A stretch of DNA of 64,000 nucleotides from Thiomicrospira sp. XS5 (GCF_001507555.1 NZ_LQBO01000001.1:1488001-1552000), one strand, 5' to 3'; shown: positions 1-9,724, counted from the first letter of the stretch. Translations and numbers: made by a program. The notes: a model not told the origin generated them from the sequence alone.

Positions 1-843
1 GCCCGGACGCGTCGCCTTGATGATGTCCTTCAGTGACAGGTCAGGTTTGGTCAATAACGGCAGCGCTTTACGCAGGTTGATGACGCCCAGTAAATCCTCG
101 TCCATGTTTTCGCGGTACACCGGAATGCGTGTGAACGGCGATTTGAGGATGGTTTTAACGATTTCTTCCATTGGTTGGCTGACGTCAATGGCGTAAATAT
201 CCTGTTTCGGAATCATTACGTCTTCCACGGTGATGCTTTCCAATTGCATGATGCCGTTGAGCATGGTGCGGTATTGTTTCGGCAAGCGCCCGGTGGCTTC
301 GTTGATCAGGGTTTGCAGTTCTTCACGGCTCAACGCATGATCGTCGTCTTCTCGATCGGACACTTTTACGCCGAACAGACGCAGGAAGTTGTTGGCGAAA
401 AAATTCACCATCCAGACCAGCGGCGACAGCACTTTCAATAACGGCTCTAGAAAATAGGCCGCGGGATAGGCGATTTTTTCAGGGTAAAGTGCGGCCAAGG
501 TTTTCGGGGCCACTTCGGAAAAGACCAGAATGACCAGCGTCAATAGTCCGGCGGCCAAAGCAATACCGGCTTCGCCGATCAATCGCATGGCGATGATGGT
601 GGCGACGGACGACGCGAAAATGTTCACGAAGTTGTTGCCGAGCAAAATAACGCCCAGCAAGCGATCCGGCGATTCCAGCAAACGCTGAACCTTGATGGCG
701 CCTTTGTGGCCTTCTTTGACTTTGTGTTTCAGGCGGTATTTGTTCAGCGCCATCATTCCGGTTTCGGAACTTGAAAAAAGCGCGGACAGGATGATGAGTA
801 AGATTAGGATCCCGAAGAGGACCGAAATGGGAATACTGTTCAA
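1..843 (-). CDS. CorC/HlyC (CNNM) family transporter, C-terminus cut by window edge
   Basis: Read on the minus strand, the first 843 bases encode a membrane protein that runs off the left edge. After a hydrophobic N-terminus comes the DUF21 signature SSETGMMALNKYRLKHK, further membrane segments, then the start of a CBS-pair region (MEEIVKTILKSPFTRIPVYR). This is the CNNM/CorC architecture, linked in the family to magnesium or cobalt efflux. The acidic CorC_HlyC tail lies outside the window. The reading frame opens after a TAA and the best start is a TTG at 843, without a strong ribosome site. A CorC-family gene beside ypjD and ffh is a common gammaproteobacterial order. Confidence 0.85.
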   Translation of the reverse strand, partial: MNSIPISVLFGILILLIILSALFSSSETGMMALNKYRLKHKVKEGHKGAIKVQRLLESPDRLLGVILLGNNFVNIFASSVATIIAMRLIGEAGIALAAGLLTLVILVFSEVAPKTLAALYPEKIAYPAAYFLEPLLKVLSPLVWMVNFFANNFLRLFGVKVSDREDDDHALSREELQTLINEATGRLPKQYRTMLNGIMQLESITVEDVMIPKQDIYAIDVSQPMEEIVKTILKSPFTRIPVYRENMDEDLLGVINLRKALPLLTKPDLSLKDIIKATRPG

Positions 844-977
844 GATGATTCTTTTGGGTAGTTAATCGAAAGGAAATTATAGCGATTCTGAAAGGGATTC
901 GCCATGACATTTTTGCGACAGGGATGCGTGATGTTTTTGCGGCTTGAAAGCCGGGTTTATCCAGGCTGAAAAGCGCC

Positions 978-1787
978 TCAGCCTTTGGCGTGCATCATGA
1001 AGTTCAGAACGATTTCGGTGCCGATGTAACTCAGAATCAGCAGGAAATACGCCCAGATGGTGTAATAAGCGGCTTTTTGACCGCGCCAACCAAACTGAAA
1101 GTGGCCGAAAATCAACAGGCCGTAGGTCAGCCAAGCCAGGATGGCGAAGAAGGTTTTATGCACCAGGTGTTGTGCGAAGATGTCTTCCATAAAGAAGACG
1201 CCGCTCAGAAGTGCAAAGCTCAAGAAGATGAACCCGATAATGACCAGCTGAATCAGAGTTTTTTCCATGATTTGCAGCGGCGGCAGGTTCTTGAAAACAA
1301 TGCTTAATTGGCGTTTTTGGAAGCGTCTTTCCTGGATGGCGTACAGGGTGGCTTGCGCCGCCGCCAACCCCATAATGCTGTAAGCGGTAATGGAAATCAG
1401 GATGTGGCTGCCCAGCGCCAAAGGCAAGGGTTGGAAGCTGGAATTGATAAAGGGCAATAAGGTGGTTAACGCCGCTAACGGAAAGATAAAGATACCGAGG
1501 TTTTCAGTGGCTTTATTGATGTTGGTAATCAGCAAAATGACCACGGCAATCCATGAAATGAGCGACAGCCCGGTACCGAAGCGGAACATAATCATGCCGT
1601 CACTGAACAAGTGACCGGAAAATGAAATTAAATGGACAGCGGCGGCGAGGGCGGCAATCAGCAATAATTTATGGCGGTTGAAATTTGCCGCTTCGCTCTC
1701 GTCACTTTTAAAGCGTTGCCACAGGATGTGGGTGGCATACAGATAGAGCAAACTGGAAAAAAGTGCGATGAAAACGCTGATGGTCAT
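978..1787 (-). CDS. YpjD/CcsA-like inner membrane protein
   Basis: A 269-residue protein with about eight hydrophobic segments, matching the cytochrome c assembly (CcsA/HemX) superfamily to which YpjD belongs. The segment GSHILISITAYSIMGLAAAQA is typical of the C-terminal half, with the conserved His of GSHI and a second His in LVHKTFFAILAW. Family members are thought to handle heme or heme-linked redox steps, but the cellular role of YpjD is not settled. The gene lies divergently from ffh and upstream of the CorC-type gene, so it may be the first gene of a two-gene transcript. Confidence 0.82.
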   Translation of the reverse strand: MTISVFIALFSSLLYLYATHILWQRFKSDESEAANFNRHKLLLIAALAAAVHLISFSGHLFSDGMIMFRFGTGLSLISWIAVVILLITNINKATENLGIFIFPLAALTTLLPFINSSFQPLPLALGSHILISITAYSIMGLAAAQATLYAIQERRFQKRQLSIVFKNLPPLQIMEKTLIQLVIIGFIFLSFALLSGVFFMEDIFAQHLVHKTFFAILAWLTYGLLIFGHFQFGWRGQKAAYYTIWAYFLLILSYIGTEIVLNFMMHAKG

Positions 1788-2013
1788 TCTGATCCTTCCG
1801 GTTTTGAGTGATAGCCGGGTCGCCGCTTCGGCTGAAAAAATCCAATGAAAATCCCGTGCTATCTTAGATATTTGGTGACTAAAGCCGTATAATATCGAAA
1901 ATCAGAATTAAATGAAACGAAATTCAGCATAATTCCTTAAAGCCCGCCGCTTTCAACCTTTTCAGGCGGGTGAAATGGAATTCAGTTGCCACGAATTCGT
2001 ATAGGGAAAAACT

Positions 2014-3393
2014 ATGTTTGATAATCTATCGGATCGTCTGTCCAAATCGTTTAAAGCGATTACCGGTCAAGGACGTTTAACGGAATCCAATATCAAAGAC
2101 GCATTGCGAGACGTACGTCGCGCGCTGTTGGAAGCCGATGTGGCCTTGCCGGTGGTGAAAACCTTTATCGACAAGGTTCAGGAAAGAGCCATCGGTCAGG
2201 AAGTGTCCACCAGCCTGAATCCGGGCCAAGCGTTCATCAAAATTGTACGCGAGCAGTTAACCGAGGTGATGGGGCAGGAAGCCGAGTCCCTGAATTTCAA
2301 TGTCGAACCGCCGGCCGTTATTATGATGGCCGGTTTGCAAGGGGCGGGTAAAACCACCTCGGTCGGCAAGTTGGCGCGTTGGTTAAAAGAGCGTGAAAAG
2401 AAAAAAGTCATGGTGGTGTCGGCGGACGTTTATCGTCCCGCAGCCATCAAGCAGTTGGAAACGCTGGCTGAACAAATTGATGTGGTGTTTTACCCGTCTT
2501 CTGCCGATCAGGATCCGGTTGATATTGCCAATAATGCTCGTGCCGAAGCGCGTAAGCAGTTTGTGGATGTGTTGATTCTCGATACCGCCGGTCGTTTGCA
2601 CATTGACGACGACATGATGCAGGAAATCCAGCGTTTGCATACGGCGGTGAAGCCGGTGGAAACCTTGTTTGTGGTGGACGCCATGACGGGGCAGGATGCG
2701 GCGAATACCGCGAAAGCCTTTGACGAAGCGTTGCCGTTGACCGGTGTGATTCTGACCAAAACCGACGGGGATGCTCGCGGTGGTGCGGCCTTGTCGATTC
2801 GTGAAATCACCGGTAAGCCGATTAAGTTTATCGGGGCCGGTGAAAAAACCGAAGCGTTGGAGCCGTTTCATCCAGACCGTATGGCCGGACGCATTCTGGG
2901 CATGGGCGACGTACTCAGCTTGATCGAAGAAGCCGAAACCAAAATCGATCAGAAAAAAGCGGCTAAATTTGCCAAAAAAATTCAGAAATCCGGTCAATTC
3001 GATTTGGAAGATTTTCTGGAACAATTGCAGCAGATTAATCAGATGGGCGGCGTTGGCGGCCTGATGGGGAAACTGCCGGGCATGGGGCAGATAAAAGAGC
3101 AGGTGAATAATCAAGCGATGGAAAAAGACTTCAAGCGTCTGGAAGCGATTATCTATTCGATGACGCCGCAAGAACGTGCGCACCCGGCTATCATTAAAGG
3201 CTCGCGTAAAAAACGTATTGCGGCCGGTTCGGGAACGTCGGTGCAGGACATCAATAAGCTGATGAAGCAGTTTACGCAAATGCAGAAAATGATGAAAAAA
3301 GTCTCCAAAGGCGGCATGAAAAACATGATGCGCGGTATGGCGGGCAAAATGCCACCGGGCATGGGCGGAATGTTGCCGCCGGGCATGCGTTAA
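2014..3393 (+). CDS. ffh: Signal recognition particle protein Ffh
   Basis: The 459-residue SRP54 GTPase binds 4.5S RNA and signal sequences of nascent membrane proteins and docks with FtsY. It has the N-terminal helical bundle, the P-loop GLQGAGKTTSVGKLA near residues 109-121, the DTAGRLHIDD and TKTDGDARGG GTPase motifs, and a Met-rich M domain ending in GGMLPPGMR. Length is normal for the family. The ATG start follows AGGGAAAAACT. A perfect inverted repeat with a T-run lies 28 bp after the stop. The gene usually next to ffh in relatives, rpsP, is absent here. Confidence 0.98.
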   Translation: MFDNLSDRLSKSFKAITGQGRLTESNIKDALRDVRRALLEADVALPVVKTFIDKVQERAIGQEVSTSLNPGQAFIKIVREQLTEVMGQEAESLNFNVEPPAVIMMAGLQGAGKTTSVGKLARWLKEREKKKVMVVSADVYRPAAIKQLETLAEQIDVVFYPSSADQDPVDIANNARAEARKQFVDVLILDTAGRLHIDDDMMQEIQRLHTAVKPVETLFVVDAMTGQDAANTAKAFDEALPLTGVILTKTDGDARGGAALSIREITGKPIKFIGAGEKTEALEPFHPDRMAGRILGMGDVLSLIEEAETKIDQKKAAKFAKKIQKSGQFDLEDFLEQLQQINQMGGVGGLMGKLPGMGQIKEQVNNQAMEKDFKRLEAIIYSMTPQERAHPAIIKGSRKKRIAAGSGTSVQDINKLMKQFTQMQKMMKKVSKGGMKNMMRGMAGKMPPGMGGMLPPGMR

Positions 3394-3420
3394 GTCTTTT
3401 CGGCGTTGTGACATCCATAT

Positions 3421-3450
3421 AAAAAAACCGCCAGGCCTGGCGGTTTTTTT
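3421..3450. terminator. Bidirectional terminator built on CCAGGCCTGG
   Basis: A perfect 30-bp palindrome: seven A, then ACCG-type arm CCGCCAGG, its mirror image CCTGGCGG, and seven T. It lies between the convergent ends of ffh and the diguanylate cyclase gene and would work as an intrinsic terminator in both directions. Its centre, 3431-3440, is the CCAGGCCTGG element repeated through this window. Confidence 0.9.
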
Positions 3451-3479
3451 ATGTCTGAAACGTCGTTTCGGTTTCGGGT

Positions 3480-5087
3480 TTAAGCGGTTTGTTTGGAATG
3501 CTTTCGGGCGTGTTTGACGGCGTACATTTTTTCGTCGGCGGCATTCAACAAACTGTCCGCGTCATGGCCGTCTTCGCCATAACAGCTATAACCCACACTG
3601 GCGCGTACTTTAATCCGGTTTTGTTTAATTTGCATCGGTTTTTCAATCGCTTCTTCAATGCGGGTGATGATGTACTCGATGTCGGCATGAGTTAACTGGC
3701 CGCCGAGCAAAATCGCGAACTCGTCTCCGCCCAGACGGAATAGCACATCATTGCTGCGCAAGAGATGCTGCATCCGTTTGACGGCGATTTTCAAGACTTC
3801 ATCTCCGGTCTGATGACCGTATTCGTCATTGATGGGCTTGAAGCCATCCAAGTCAATAAAGATAAACGCTGCGCCTTGCTTTTGCCTGAAGGTTTCTCGG
3901 GTGATGCTGCCCAGTGAGGTGCGGTTATAGGCGCCTGTCAGCTGGTCGAAATAAGCCTGAGCCAAAAGGGCTTGACGCTGTTTGTAACGGTTCAGGGTGT
4001 TTTGGTACAACAGGTATAGGCTGACGGCACTTAAAAGCATTAAGGTTGCGGCAATCAAAATATAACGGCTTTGCATGGAGCCAATCGCTTCATCCAACGT
4101 GGTTTGGGGTAAGTACGTTACCAGTTTCCAGCTGTTGAAATCCGGGGTAAAAGCGCTTAAAGAGAGCGCGTGATTGAGCTTGTCGTTGGTGTGTTTAATG
4201 CGTTCGAAATCAATGGTTTCGAAGTTGAAGATGCCTTCCGGGTGATCTAGGCGGCCGCTTTTTTGGTTGGTTATCCTCTCCCAGACGTCCGGAAAGGTGT
4301 TGCTGAAACGGGTGTCTTGGTGTTCCGGAAACATAAAGCCCCATTCCAAGTCTGGATGCGGAGCCTTAATCCAGTAACCGGCGTGGTTTAACAGCATGAG
4401 CTGGACATTGCCATCACTGTACTTGCTGAGCACATTGATCAGTTCTTGGGCCAGGTAGTTCACAATGACGACCGAAGTTAATTGGTTGTTTTGGTCATAC
4501 ACCGGCGTGGCAAAGCGCATCATCGGCTTATAAGGGCGTTCAATTTCACCGTGTTCGACATTCAGGTCAATCGGACTAATGTAAACGTGGCCTTTCGGCA
4601 CTTCCAGCGCTTCTTGATAATAATAACGGTGGCGCTTGTCCTGCAGCTCGTTCTGGGGAACGATGTAAGGTTTGTTTTCCACATGGTTGATACGGATTTG
4701 TTCCATGCCGTTCGGGCCAAGGACGCGTAGCTGGTCGTAAATCGGTTTGATGGCGGAAATGTTTTCCAGCAGTTGTTTGGTCTGTGACATGGCCATTCCC
4801 GGTGAGTTTTCCAGGTAGGCTTCGTGCATTTTGGCAATGAACAGTGTGTCTTGAATCACGTCGCTGACGAGGTAGACCAATTCTTCCAGAATGACGTCCA
4901 GCTTAGACGGGGAGATGGATTCGGTGGAGTGGATGAAGACCTGTTTGTCTTCTTGATAGTAATGCCAGGAGAGGCTTGCAATCAAAATGGCAAGTGCGCC
5001 CATGCCGACGATGAGACCTTGTTGGATGCGTCGGAGGGTGTTTTTATCTTTCCGGCCTTGGTGGGAAATGTCGAGATTAGATTTCAT
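3480..5087 (-). CDS. Membrane-anchored diguanylate cyclase with periplasmic sensor domain
   Basis: A protein of about 535 residues that makes cyclic di-GMP from two GTP. A transmembrane helix near the N-terminus is followed by a large dCache-like extracytoplasmic domain, a second transmembrane helix (SRYILIAATLMLLSAVSLYL) and a C-terminal GGDEF domain. The active-site motif LGGDEF is intact and an RSND sequence five residues upstream fits the RxxD product-inhibition site, so the enzyme is probably active and feedback inhibited. The sensed ligand is unknown. The ATG at 5087 is preferred to an upstream TTG at 5105; neither has a clear ribosome site. Confidence 0.9.
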   Translation of the reverse strand: MKSNLDISHQGRKDKNTLRRIQQGLIVGMGALAILIASLSWHYYQEDKQVFIHSTESISPSKLDVILEELVYLVSDVIQDTLFIAKMHEAYLENSPGMAMSQTKQLLENISAIKPIYDQLRVLGPNGMEQIRINHVENKPYIVPQNELQDKRHRYYYQEALEVPKGHVYISPIDLNVEHGEIERPYKPMMRFATPVYDQNNQLTSVVIVNYLAQELINVLSKYSDGNVQLMLLNHAGYWIKAPHPDLEWGFMFPEHQDTRFSNTFPDVWERITNQKSGRLDHPEGIFNFETIDFERIKHTNDKLNHALSLSAFTPDFNSWKLVTYLPQTTLDEAIGSMQSRYILIAATLMLLSAVSLYLLYQNTLNRYKQRQALLAQAYFDQLTGAYNRTSLGSITRETFRQKQGAAFIFIDLDGFKPINDEYGHQTGDEVLKIAVKRMQHLLRSNDVLFRLGGDEFAILLGGQLTHADIEYIITRIEEAIEKPMQIKQNRIKVRASVGYSCYGEDGHDADSLLNAADEKMYAVKHARKHSKQTA

Positions 5088-5186
5088 TCGAAAATATGCG
5101 TACAACTAGTTGTTTTATTGTTATTTTTTCTGTCTTGACAGGATTTTATTATACCGCTGAACGGGTTTCGTTGTGGCGCTTTTCCG

Positions 5187-5198
5187 ACCAGGCCTGGT
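5187..5198. repeat. CCAGGCCTGG intergenic palindrome
   Basis: ACCAGGCCTGGT lies 3 bp beyond the stop codon of the minus-strand HAD gene, in the gap before the diguanylate cyclase start. There is no long T-run here, so it is a weaker terminator candidate than the copy at 3421. Confidence 0.85.
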
Positions 5199-5200
5199 GG

Positions 5201-5860
5201 TTATTTGTCTTTTAAACTGATAATGGGCCAGTTGCGCTCTTGCGCATAAGTGGCCAATGTCGCGTCGCAATCCACGGCCACCGGGTTTTCCACGATGTCC
5301 AGCAGGGGAATGTCGTTCTGTGAATCGGAGTAAAAGTAACTGCCGGATAAGTCATGGTGGTTGCAAATCAGCCATTCATTCAAACGGGTGACTTTGCCCC
5401 CTTGGAAAGACGGTGTGCCCGCCACTTCACCTGTGTAGCGGTTGTCTTTCATTTCCGGGTCGGTGCCGATCAGGTTTTCAATGCCGTAAAGTTCGGCGAT
5501 CGGACGAGTGACGAAACTGTTGGTGGCGGTAATGATCAGCAGTGTATCGCCTTTGGCGCGGTGTTCGTCCACCAAAGATTGCGCTTTAAGCTGGTAAATC
5601 GGACGGATAAAGCTTTCCATGAACTCGTTATGCCAGGCATTTAGGGTCGCCATGTCGTGTTTCGACAGAGGATCGAGCGAAAAACGCTGATAAGCCATAA
5701 TGTCGAGCGTACCGTTTTTATAATCTTCGTAGAATTGGTCGTTTTGGGTTTGATAATAGGTTTTATCCACGACGCCTTTTTCGACGAGAAATTTCCCCCA
5801 AAGGTAGTCGCTGTCGCCATTGATGAGCGTGTGATCCAAGTCAAAGATTGCTAAAGCCAT
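5201..5860 (-). CDS. HAD-IB family phosphatase
   Basis: A 219-residue haloacid-dehalogenase-fold hydrolase. The nucleophile motif is FDLDHTLINGDSDY at the N-terminus; the Ser/Thr motif II is in LLIITATNSFV; the acidic motif is SDSQNDIPLL near residue 180. This arrangement is that of the SerB/HAD-IB subfamily, small-molecule phosphatases acting on substrates such as phosphoserine. The substrate cannot be read from sequence. It is divergent from rppH, a pairing I recall from other gammaproteobacteria. Confidence 0.88.
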   Translation of the reverse strand: MALAIFDLDHTLINGDSDYLWGKFLVEKGVVDKTYYQTQNDQFYEDYKNGTLDIMAYQRFSLDPLSKHDMATLNAWHNEFMESFIRPIYQLKAQSLVDEHRAKGDTLLIITATNSFVTRPIAELYGIENLIGTDPEMKDNRYTGEVAGTPSFQGGKVTRLNEWLICNHHDLSGSYFYSDSQNDIPLLDIVENPVAVDCDATLATYAQERNWPIISLKDK

Positions 5861-6124
5861 AATTTTGTTCAGTTTATTCCGGTTAAAAACGAAGCGCTAT
5901 TTTAGCCTATTTCAACCGTTATTCCGAAGTTTATTCCGATGGTGGGCAGAGTGCCGGTCTGAAAGAAAACAACGGAATTTGTGTCGTTGGGAAGGGTGTT
6001 TGGATCGCTTTTCGACATTTTACGAACAAAGCTTTGTGAAAAGAGATTGAAACAAAAGGCATTTTCTTGCAATAATTAACGGTATTGAATATTGAAAAAT
6101 AAAAAGAATACCAAAGGGTCAACC

Positions 6125-6619
6125 GTGATTGATGAAGAGGGATACCGCTTAAATGTGGGTATCATTATCGTAAATAAAGAAGGAAAGCTGTTTTGGGGAA
6201 AACGCTTACACCAGGAAGCCTGGCAGTTTCCGCAAGGCGGGGTTCGTGAAAATGAAACGCCGCAGCAAGCTGTTTTCCGTGAATTGAGAGAAGAGGTTGG
6301 CTTGGAACCGTCCGATGTCCGAGTGCTTGGGCGTACACAGGATTGGTTGTCATACGACTTGCCAAAGCATTTGATCCGTCATTACAGCCAGCCGGTGTGC
6401 ATCGGCCAAAAACAGATTTGGTTTTTGCTGGGCATGTTGAGCGAAGAGGACAAGATTGATTTGAACACCCATGAAACGCCGGAGTTCGAAGGTTGGAGTT
6501 GGGTAGACTACTGGTTGCCGGTGCAAAACGTAGTGGAGTTCAAACAATCGGTTTACCAGCAGGCGCTAACGGAGCTGGAAGAACACCTCAATACATTCTG
6601 GATCAAAGAACACGCTTAA
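6125..6619 (+). CDS. rppH: RNA pyrophosphohydrolase RppH
   Basis: This Nudix hydrolase removes pyrophosphate from 5'-triphosphorylated RNA and so triggers mRNA decay. The Nudix box is complete: GGVRENETPQQAVFRELREE followed by VGLEPSD. The N-terminus VIDEEGYRLNVGIIIVN matches the usual RppH start (M-I-D-D-D-G-Y-R), so the GTG at 6125, preceded by AAAGGG, is chosen over a TTG 33 bases upstream. Length, 164 residues, is normal. Confidence 0.95.
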   Translation: MIDEEGYRLNVGIIIVNKEGKLFWGKRLHQEAWQFPQGGVRENETPQQAVFRELREEVGLEPSDVRVLGRTQDWLSYDLPKHLIRHYSQPVCIGQKQIWFLLGMLSEEDKIDLNTHETPEFEGWSWVDYWLPVQNVVEFKQSVYQQALTELEEHLNTFWIKEHA

Positions 6620-7013
6620 CTTCGCGTCGACTTTGGTCGACTGACCTGCCTTTTTGTTCCCGTAATGGGAACCGCTTTTCTATATTTTCGCATTTTAAAT
6701 CAAAATATTAACGACATTTCAGGAATCGATAAGCGTCGAAAGGGCGCTTAAAGCGCATCCTTCGTTAGGAAAACTAGGTAAAAAATGTTATGATGCCAGC
6801 GCATTTAATTTGAACTAGTGTAGTGTAATAGCTACGCCACAGGGAGACGTACGTCCCCAAACCTGAAAAGTTCAGACGTTTTGGAAATACTAAGTAGCTG
6901 GAAACCAAAATGGATTTGTTGGCGGTAGACGTAAGAACTACGTTCTACTGAATGGCTTCAGGAAAACCCAGCCCCTGAAGCAGGTTTGAACCAACCAAAG
7001 AGGTTAATTTTTT
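6620..7013 (+). promoter_or_regulatory. Promoter and strongly structured 5' leader of the aceE operon
   Basis: No gene is seen in these 394 bases. A -10-like TATGAT lies at 6789-6794 with a poor -35. Downstream are consecutive stems: TAGCTAC 6829-6835 with GTAGCTG 6894-6900, which encloses a GGG/CCC hairpin (6842-6858) and a nine-pair hairpin (6859-6881); then a nine-pair stem 6925-6948 with one bulge; then the perfect eight-pair GCTTCAGG/CCTGAAGC stem 6955-6981. The start codon follows AGAGG at ten bases. This density of pairing suggests a regulatory leader RNA. I do not recognise a known riboswitch or sRNA class. Confidence 0.5.
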
Positions 7014-9674
7014 ATGAACGATAAGTTCGTTGATCAAGATCCACAAGAAACACAAGAGTGGATCGATGCATTAGAGGCGGTCGTCTCTTTCGAAGGCTCC
7101 GACAAGGCGCAACACATTATTGGCTCCTTGATCGAGAAAGCCCGTGTCCACGGAATCGACATTCCTTATTCCGCAAACACCCCTTACATCAACACCATTG
7201 CACCGGAAGAGCAAAGCAACTATCCGGGTGATGTTGGCCTGGAACGCAAACTCCGCGCCTTGTTGCGCTGGAATGCCATGGCAATGGTGACGCGTGCGAA
7301 CAAAACCACCAGTGTCGGGGGGCATATCGCGTCTTATGCATCCAGCTGTACTTTGTATGAAGTCGGGATGAACCACTTCTTCAAAGGGCCAAAACACGAA
7401 CAAGGTGCCGATATGGTGTTCTTCCAAGGGCACACCGCACCGGGGATGTACGCACGTTCGTTTATGGAAGGGCGTCTGGAGGTGGATCAACTGCATAACT
7501 TCCGTCAGGAAGTCGACGGCAACGGCTTATCGTCTTACCCTCACCCTTGGTTGATGCAAGATTACTGGCAGTTCCCAACCGTTTCCATGGGCTTGGGGCC
7601 TTTGATGGCCATTTACCAAGCACGTTTCATGAAATACATGCAAGCACGCGGCTTGTCCGAAACCCAAGGCCGTAAAGTCTGGGCGTTCCTGGGCGACGGT
7701 GAAATGGACGAACCGGAATCCCGTGGTGCTTTGCAGCTGGCCAAACGTGAAAACCTGGACAACCTTATTTTCGTCATCAACTGTAACCTTCAGCGTCTGG
7801 ACGGACCGGTTCGAGGCAATGACAAAATCATTCAAGAACTGGAAGGGGTTTTCCGTGGTGCCGGTTGGAATGTTATTAAAGTCATTTGGGGCTCCGGCTG
7901 GGATCGTCTGTTGGCGAAAGACACCACCGGTAAACTGATCGAGCGTATGGGTGAAGTCGTGGACGGTGAGTACCAGGCTTACAAAGCCAAAGACGGTGCT
8001 TTCGTGCGCGAACACTTCTTCGGTAAATATCCGGAAACCGCCGAACTGGTCAAAGACATGACCGACGACGAAATTTTCCGTCTGACGCGCGGTGGCCACT
8101 CGCCACGTAAGATTTACAACGCTTACAAGCGCGCGACCGAAACACAAGGACAACCAACGGTCATCCTGGCGAAAACCATCAAAGGTTACGGGATGGGCAA
8201 ATACGGTGAAGCGGCCAACACCGCTCACCAACAGAAAAAACTGGATCAGGAAGGGCTGAAATACTTCCGTGACCGTTTCTCGGTGCCGGTTTCCGACGAA
8301 GAACTGGAAAAAGACATTCCGTTCCACCGTCCGGACGAAAACTCCGACATCATCAAATACATGAAAGAACGCCGTGAAGCCTTAGGCGGTGAATTGCCAG
8401 CGCGTCAAGACAACGCCGAGCCTTTACCGGTTCCAGAATTGTCGGCGTTCAAAATGCTGACCGAAGGCACCGAAGATCGTGAAATGTCCACGACCATGGC
8501 GTTCGTTCGTATCATCTCCATCCTGTTGCGTGACAAGAAAATCGGGCCACGTTGTGTGCCGATTATTCCGGATGAAGCACGTACTTTCGGGATGGAAGGT
8601 CTGTTCCGTCAAGTTGGTATCTACGATCCGGCCGGACAGCTTTACGAGCCAATGGATTCCGACCAATTGATGTGGTACAAGGAAGCCGCCAACGGGCAAG
8701 TGTTCCAAGAAGGGATTAACGAAGCCGGCGCCATGTCCAACTGGATCGCGGCGGCCACCGCTTACGCCAACTACGGCGTGAGCATGGTGCCTTTCTATAT
8801 TTACTACTCCATGTTCGGTTATCAGCGTATTGGTGACTTGGCGTGGGCGGCCGGGGATTCCCGCGCTCGTGGTTTCCTGATGGGCGGAACCGCCGGTCGT
8901 ACCACGCTGGAAGGCGAAGGTTTGCAACACCAGGACGGCCATAACCTGATTCAATTCGACCAGGTTCCGAACTGTATTTCCTACGACCCGACCTTCGCTT
9001 ACGAAATGGCGGTCATCATCCGTGACGGTATTCGTCGTATGTTCCATGATAAGGAAGACGTTTATTACTACATCACGTGCATGAACGAAAACTACTCGCA
9101 TCCGGCCATGCCGGAAGGATCGGAAGAAGGCATTCTGAAAGGGCTGTACTCCTTCAAGAAATCCGATGCGAAGCACAAAAACAAAGTACAACTTATGGGC
9201 TCCGGCACCATCTTCCGCGAAGTCATTGCGGCGGCGGAAATGCTGGAATCCGAATGGGATGTCGCCGCGGATATCTGGGCGGCCCCAAGTTTCAACCTGT
9301 TGCGTCGCGACGGGATTGAAACCGCACGCTGGAATGCGTTGCACCCAACCGAGACACAAAAACTGTCTTACTGTGAAGCCACTTTATCTGGTTCGGAAGG
9401 GCCATTTATTGCGGCCACCGACTATATTCGCGATTACCCGAACCGTATCCGCGAATATGTTCCAGGTGAATTCTATGTACTCGGGACCGACGGCTTTGGA
9501 CGTTCCGATACACGTGAACAACTGCGTAAGTTCTTCGAAGTGGACCGCTACTATGTTGTCGTGGAATCTTTGAAAGCGTTGGCCGATGCGGGCAGCATCA
9601 AGCCGGACGTTGTTCAGAAAGCAATTGAGAAATACGGGATTGATAGTGAAAAACCATACCCGGTTCATGCTTGA
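7014..9674 (+). CDS. aceE: Pyruvate dehydrogenase E1 component
   Basis: This homodimeric-type E1 of 886 residues (E. coli: 887) decarboxylates pyruvate with thiamine diphosphate and acetylates the lipoyl group of E2. Visible hallmarks are the thiamine diphosphate motif GDGEMDEPESRG near residue 229, with the following NCNLQRLDGPVRGN, and the C-terminal transketolase-like block with GRTTLEGEGLQHQDGHN. It is the first gene of aceE-aceF-lpdA, with 95 bp before aceF, and has the folded leader described upstream. Confidence 0.98.
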   Translation: MNDKFVDQDPQETQEWIDALEAVVSFEGSDKAQHIIGSLIEKARVHGIDIPYSANTPYINTIAPEEQSNYPGDVGLERKLRALLRWNAMAMVTRANKTTSVGGHIASYASSCTLYEVGMNHFFKGPKHEQGADMVFFQGHTAPGMYARSFMEGRLEVDQLHNFRQEVDGNGLSSYPHPWLMQDYWQFPTVSMGLGPLMAIYQARFMKYMQARGLSETQGRKVWAFLGDGEMDEPESRGALQLAKRENLDNLIFVINCNLQRLDGPVRGNDKIIQELEGVFRGAGWNVIKVIWGSGWDRLLAKDTTGKLIERMGEVVDGEYQAYKAKDGAFVREHFFGKYPETAELVKDMTDDEIFRLTRGGHSPRKIYNAYKRATETQGQPTVILAKTIKGYGMGKYGEAANTAHQQKKLDQEGLKYFRDRFSVPVSDEELEKDIPFHRPDENSDIIKYMKERREALGGELPARQDNAEPLPVPELSAFKMLTEGTEDREMSTTMAFVRIISILLRDKKIGPRCVPIIPDEARTFGMEGLFRQVGIYDPAGQLYEPMDSDQLMWYKEAANGQVFQEGINEAGAMSNWIAAATAYANYGVSMVPFYIYYSMFGYQRIGDLAWAAGDSRARGFLMGGTAGRTTLEGEGLQHQDGHNLIQFDQVPNCISYDPTFAYEMAVIIRDGIRRMFHDKEDVYYYITCMNENYSHPAMPEGSEEGILKGLYSFKKSDAKHKNKVQLMGSGTIFREVIAAAEMLESEWDVAADIWAAPSFNLLRRDGIETARWNALHPTETQKLSYCEATLSGSEGPFIAATDYIRDYPNRIREYVPGEFYVLGTDGFGRSDTREQLRKFFEVDRYYVVVESLKALADAGSIKPDVVQKAIEKYGIDSEKPYPVHA

Positions 9675-9724
9675 TTACACGTGTCGATAAGACATGGGTC
9701 GTGAAAACGGCCTGAAGAATTCAC

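Noticed and set aside
2383-3414. 343-codon open frame antisense to ffh
   Set aside because: Its His/Arg/Phe-rich composition is what an antisense frame of a real gene gives, and ffh is certain.
6820-6990. 6S RNA, tmRNA or a known riboswitch in the aceE leader
   Set aside because: None of the diagnostic sequences of these classes could be matched; only generic stems are seen, so no class is claimed.
7527-9359. Long minus-strand frames within aceE (266 and 311 codons)
   Set aside because: They lie wholly opposite a well-supported gene and have no recognisable domains.
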